6,836 bases of DNA from Methanomicrobiales archaeon (GTDB lineage Archaea; Halobacteriota; Methanomicrobia; Methanomicrobiales; Methanoculleaceae). A program made the translations under genes and the position numbers. The first letter of the stretch is position 1. Each line of letters opens with the position of its first letter. The notes under the pieces were generated by a model. The model worked only from the letters and a program-made list of their open reading frames with translations, did no database searches and was not told the DNA's origin. The stretch is from the NCBI GenBank assembly GCA_012510335.1, contig JAAZIF010000162.1:1-6836 (forward strand), given 5' to 3'. Shown in pieces: positions 5,536 to 6,836 of this stretch.

Positions 5536-5721
5536 ATGAAGATCATCGAGTTTGAAGCACCCGTTGAGTTTGTGGCAAACATCAACGAGCACAAGGATTG
5601 CCTCATGTCCCAGGACAAGAACTACGATAACCCGGCAGTGCTCTGGTTCAACATCGATGTCCCGAAGGGGCACGGCGTAAAGGCCGGAGACAGGGTAAGG
5701 ATCACCGTCGAGAAGATCTGA
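5536..5721 (+). CDS. Conserved-looking 61-residue protein of unknown function
   Basis: A small, acidic, probably cytosolic protein that I do not recognise. It starts MKIIEFEAPVEF and ends GVKAGDRVRITVEKI. The alternating pattern, the NPAVLWFNIDVP core and the closing 'VKAGDRVRITVE' strand-turn-strand suggest a compact beta-barrel. One Cys (C24) is present and no transmembrane segment. The frame is open upstream to 5410, but that extension overlaps the winged-helix gene and reads as Arg/Ser-rich out-of-frame sequence, so ATG 5536 is chosen. A TATA-like box at 5501-5510 and the lack of a ribosome binding site suggest leaderless expression. Read-through from the gene upstream (31-nt gap) is also possible. 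A strong terminator follows at 5769-5792. The frame shows clear codon structure and a plausible protein, so it is probably real. Confidence 0.7.
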   Translation: MKIIEFEAPVEFVANINEHKDCLMSQDKNYDNPAVLWFNIDVPKGHGVKAGDRVRITVEKI

Positions 5722-5768
5722 CTCCGAGATCAGGATAGTGGGCCGCATCACCTTAACCTTGGGGTTGC

Positions 5769-5792
5769 GCTGGAGTGATTCTCCGGCCTTTT
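5769..5792 (+). terminator. Intrinsic-type terminator after the 61-residue protein gene
   Basis: GCTGGAG (5769-5775) pairs with CTCCGGC (5781-5787) over 7 bp, one of them G-U, around a TGATT loop. C and TTTT (5789-5792) follow. It lies 48 nt after the stop and reads on the + strand. Confidence 0.65.
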
Positions 5793-5800
5793 AGAGAAAA

Positions 5801-5871
5801 GCCCGCGCGGGGAGCGCGAAGGGTTCCGGTTGCGAGGGGATGCATATGCTTTGCGCTCTCCGCCCCGGGGC
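5801..5871 (-). terminator. Long GC-rich stem-loop, possible minus-strand terminator or structured RNA
   Basis: GCGGGGAGCGCGAAG (5807-5821) pairs with CTTTGCGCTCTCCGC (5849-5863) over 15 bp with two G-U pairs. GCCC (5801-5804) with GGGC (5868-5871) extends the stem past an internal loop, and the main loop is 27 nt. Read on the - strand, the stem is followed by TTTTCTCT (5800-5793), so it could end transcripts from the gene at 6666-6061, though it lies about 190 nt past that stop. A perfect 14-bp palindrome CCGCCCCGGGGCGG (5860-5873) overlaps the 3' arm. Confidence 0.5.
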
Positions 5872-5874
5872 GGC

Positions 5875-6060
5875 AAATATGGCTGATCCCTGCCATTTCA
5901 GTGACGGGGTGCAGCCTTATCTTCCGGAAGCGTATTCTATCGCAATCGGCAGCGCATCAACAGCATGCCACAACAAGAGCCTCATACCGTCCCCCGCATA
6001 GGGCACATCCAGATCGGGGACTGAGGGGCTATTATGGACTCCGCTACCCCGGTCAGGCCA
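5875..6060. other. Noncoding gap between convergent genes
   Basis: No supported gene is present. A 6-bp GTCCCC/GGGGAC inverted repeat (5989-5994/6016-6021) is the only structure noted. A 100-codon frame from GTG 5775 crosses this region but its product is Arg/His/Pro-rich with no motif, so it was not called. Confidence 0.35.
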
Positions 6061-6666
6061 TCAGAGGTACCCCGTGAGCGTCTCCAGGGTTATGCGGTAT
6101 GAGTCAACCTCATCTAAACCTACGATGAGGTAGAATTCCTTACCGCCTCTCTGAACGTTTTTGATTATGCTTCCCGGGTAGCGCAGTTCAGCACCTTTCA
6201 CGATGGCCCCGCTCTTCAGATCCACCAGCGCCATCCTGAAATATGCCGCTTCAGGCCGTATCGTTGCGGAAACGCTACAGTTAAGCCTCCAGACCGCGTA
6301 TGGCACATGGAATGTCTCCGTGATGCCTCCCTTCCCCTCCTCGATATAAGCAAACGGAACGATCTCTGTGCTGTTCTTCCATAGCGGATCCGATCCTCCG
6401 TAGGACATAAGGTTGTCGGGGAGGTGGATGCAGGGATAATCCCAGAACTCAGATGCATAGGAGATCCTGAACGGTCTGGGTGGTTCGGGTGGCGTAACCG
6501 ATGGCGTCACTGAGGGAGGGGTGACAGGGGGCTCCGGCGTGGTCTTTGCCGGGGCGGTCACCGGAACCTCCGGTCCGGCCTCCGCTGCCGGGAATTGAAG
6601 CACGACCGCCACCAGAGATACGATGATCAGAGCGGCGAGGATGCTGAGGATGTCGCCTTTATCCAC
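6061..6666 (-). CDS. N-terminally anchored extracytoplasmic protein with a proline-rich linker
   Basis: A 201-residue surface protein of unrecognised function. A hydrophobic helix at 7-24 serves as a signal anchor (or uncleaved signal), with a short charged MDKGD start inside. A Pro/Thr-rich spacer at about 31-64 (PPSVTPSVTPPEPP) crosses the cell envelope, then a globular domain of about 137 residues follows (65-201). That domain is rich in aromatic and beta-type residues (FRISYASEFWDYP, VPYAVWRLNCSVSA, YFRMALVDLKSGAIVKGAELRYPGS, FYLIVGLDEVDSYRITLET), suggesting a beta-sandwich. Sequons NST (98) and NCS (129) would allow N-glycosylation. The start is GTG 6666: the frame is closed by TGA 54 nt upstream with no ATG between. 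No Shine-Dalgarno is visible, so leaderless translation is likely. It stands alone, convergent with the + strand genes and 62 nt downstream of a group II intron end. Confidence 0.75.
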   Translation of the reverse strand: MDKGDILSILAALIIVSLVAVVLQFPAAEAGPEVPVTAPAKTTPEPPVTPPSVTPSVTPPEPPRPFRISYASEFWDYPCIHLPDNLMSYGGSDPLWKNSTEIVPFAYIEEGKGGITETFHVPYAVWRLNCSVSATIRPEAAYFRMALVDLKSGAIVKGAELRYPGSIIKNVQRGGKEFYLIVGLDEVDSYRITLETLTGYL

Positions 6667-6685
6667 AGATAAAAAGGAGTATACA

Positions 6686-6697
6686 GGGTAAAAACAC
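6686..6697 (-). promoter_or_regulatory. Candidate TATA element for the anchored surface protein
   Basis: On the - strand, GTGTTTTTACCC is centred about 26 nt before GTG 6666, the spacing expected for a leaderless archaeal transcript. The match to the TATA consensus is weak. It lies downstream of the intron end, so the gene could be transcribed without the intron. Confidence 0.35.
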
Positions 6698-6728
6698 CTT
6701 CGATTGGATCCTGTATTTCAGCCTGTCC

Positions 6729-6765
6729 GTCGAATAGGGGCGCAGGATTGCTCCCACCCCCCTTC
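6729..6765 (-). ncRNA. Group II intron domain VI with bulged branch-point adenosine
   Basis: Three bases (UGA, 6768-6766) join it to domain V. GAA (6765-6763) pairs with UUC (6734-6732). A bulged A at 6735 is flanked by a G-U pair, then a G-rich stem closes with a GCAA tetraloop (6751-6748). The A stands 6 nt before UUCGAC ends at 6729, the same spacing as in well-studied bacterial introns. This is the expected branch point for lariat formation. Confidence 0.88.
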
Positions 6766-6768
6766 TCA

Positions 6769-6802
6769 GAACGGAGCGTGCGCCTTTCAACGCACTCCGC
6801 TC
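6769..6802 (-). ncRNA. Group II intron domain V (34-nt catalytic hairpin)
   Basis: Read on the - strand, GAGCGGAG pairs with CUCCGUUC over 8 bp with one G-U. Above a 2-nt CG bulge on the 3' side, UGCGUU pairs with GGCGCA, closed by a GAAA tetraloop. The total is exactly 34 nt, the canonical length, with the catalytic AGC triad at positions 2-4, the bulge on the correct side and the GNRA loop. These features together are diagnostic and suggest an intact catalytic core. Confidence 0.93.
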
Positions 6803-6836
6803 AAGCACTTCACAACCCAGGTTTTGGGCGGCACTA

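Larger units (their letters stand above)
6729..6836 (-). mobile_element. 3' end of a group II intron (body continues past the window)
   Basis: Domains V and VI of a group II self-splicing retrointron are present in order on the - strand, ending in the typical ...UAUUCGAC 3' terminus (consensus end AY) at 6729. The remaining 34 bases at 6803-6836 would be the end of domain IV and the start of the domain V junction. Domains I-IV, the 5' splice site and any reverse transcriptase/maturase lie beyond 6836. The 3' exon on the - strand begins GGACAGGCTG at 6728. Group II introns in archaea are known mostly from methanogens and are thought to have come from bacteria. Confidence 0.9.

Noticed and set aside
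5775..6077. 100-codon plus-strand frame starting with GTG
   Set aside because: It begins inside the loop of a terminator hairpin, runs through a long stem-loop, overlaps the convergent gene end, and its product has no recognisable features.
1..6836. CRISPR array or rRNA gene
   Set aside because: No regularly spaced direct repeats and no recognisable rRNA segments on either strand.

Overview
The window looks like a chromosomal segment of a GC-rich euryarchaeal methanogen of the Methanomicrobiales (Methanoculleus-like). Grounds: archaeal TATA-type promoters at the right distance for leaderless starts, an archaeal RecJ-like DHH protein with S1 and OB domains, a paired MgtE-type permease and PhoU/TrkA_C protein, and an 83-residue archaeal winged-helix protein. 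The placement rests on protein style, not on a marker gene.

Layout. (1) 2-3686, + strand: a tight operon of three genes. It holds the C-terminal part of an MgtE/SLC41-type cation permease (cut by the window edge), a cytosolic protein made of two PhoU-like + TrkA_C units, and an S1-OB-DHH-DHHA1 phosphoesterase. Each junction overlaps (1 nt, then 13 nt or 4 nt depending on the start), and the operon ends in a hairpin + T6 terminator. (2) 3687-4035: a noncoding region with several small hairpins, ending in a perfect 20-bp palindrome directly against a TATA box. (3) 4036-4902: a secreted, membrane-anchored, probably glycosylated envelope protein with an internal 60-bp tandem repeat. (4) 4903-5252: noncoding, with a short hairpin, a roughly 90-bp segment bounded by inverted repeats that can fold into a branched structure, and two TATA-like sites arranged as an inverted repeat. 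(5) 5253-5721: a small winged-helix regulator followed by a 61-residue protein that seems to have its own promoter, then a good terminator. (6) 5722-6060: a noncoding convergent region with a 15-bp stem-loop. (7) 6061-6666, - strand: a membrane-anchored, proline-linker extracytoplasmic protein. (8) 6729-6836, - strand: the 3' end of a group II intron. It has a textbook 34-nt domain V and a domain VI with a bulged branch-point A, and the intron body and any reverse transcriptase lie beyond the window.

How it may work together. The first two genes form a plausible regulated divalent-cation transport unit: the permease in the membrane and a TrkA_C/PhoU protein as its ligand-sensing partner. The DHH/DHHA1 protein is most simply a RecJ-like nuclease. 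Its coupling to a TrkA_C protein nevertheless raises a testable link to cyclic dinucleotide control of ion transport, which is inference. The two envelope proteins and the small regulator look like lineage-specific accessory genes. The group II intron is the clearest mobile element and ends 62 nt upstream of the minus-strand envelope gene, in the same orientation.
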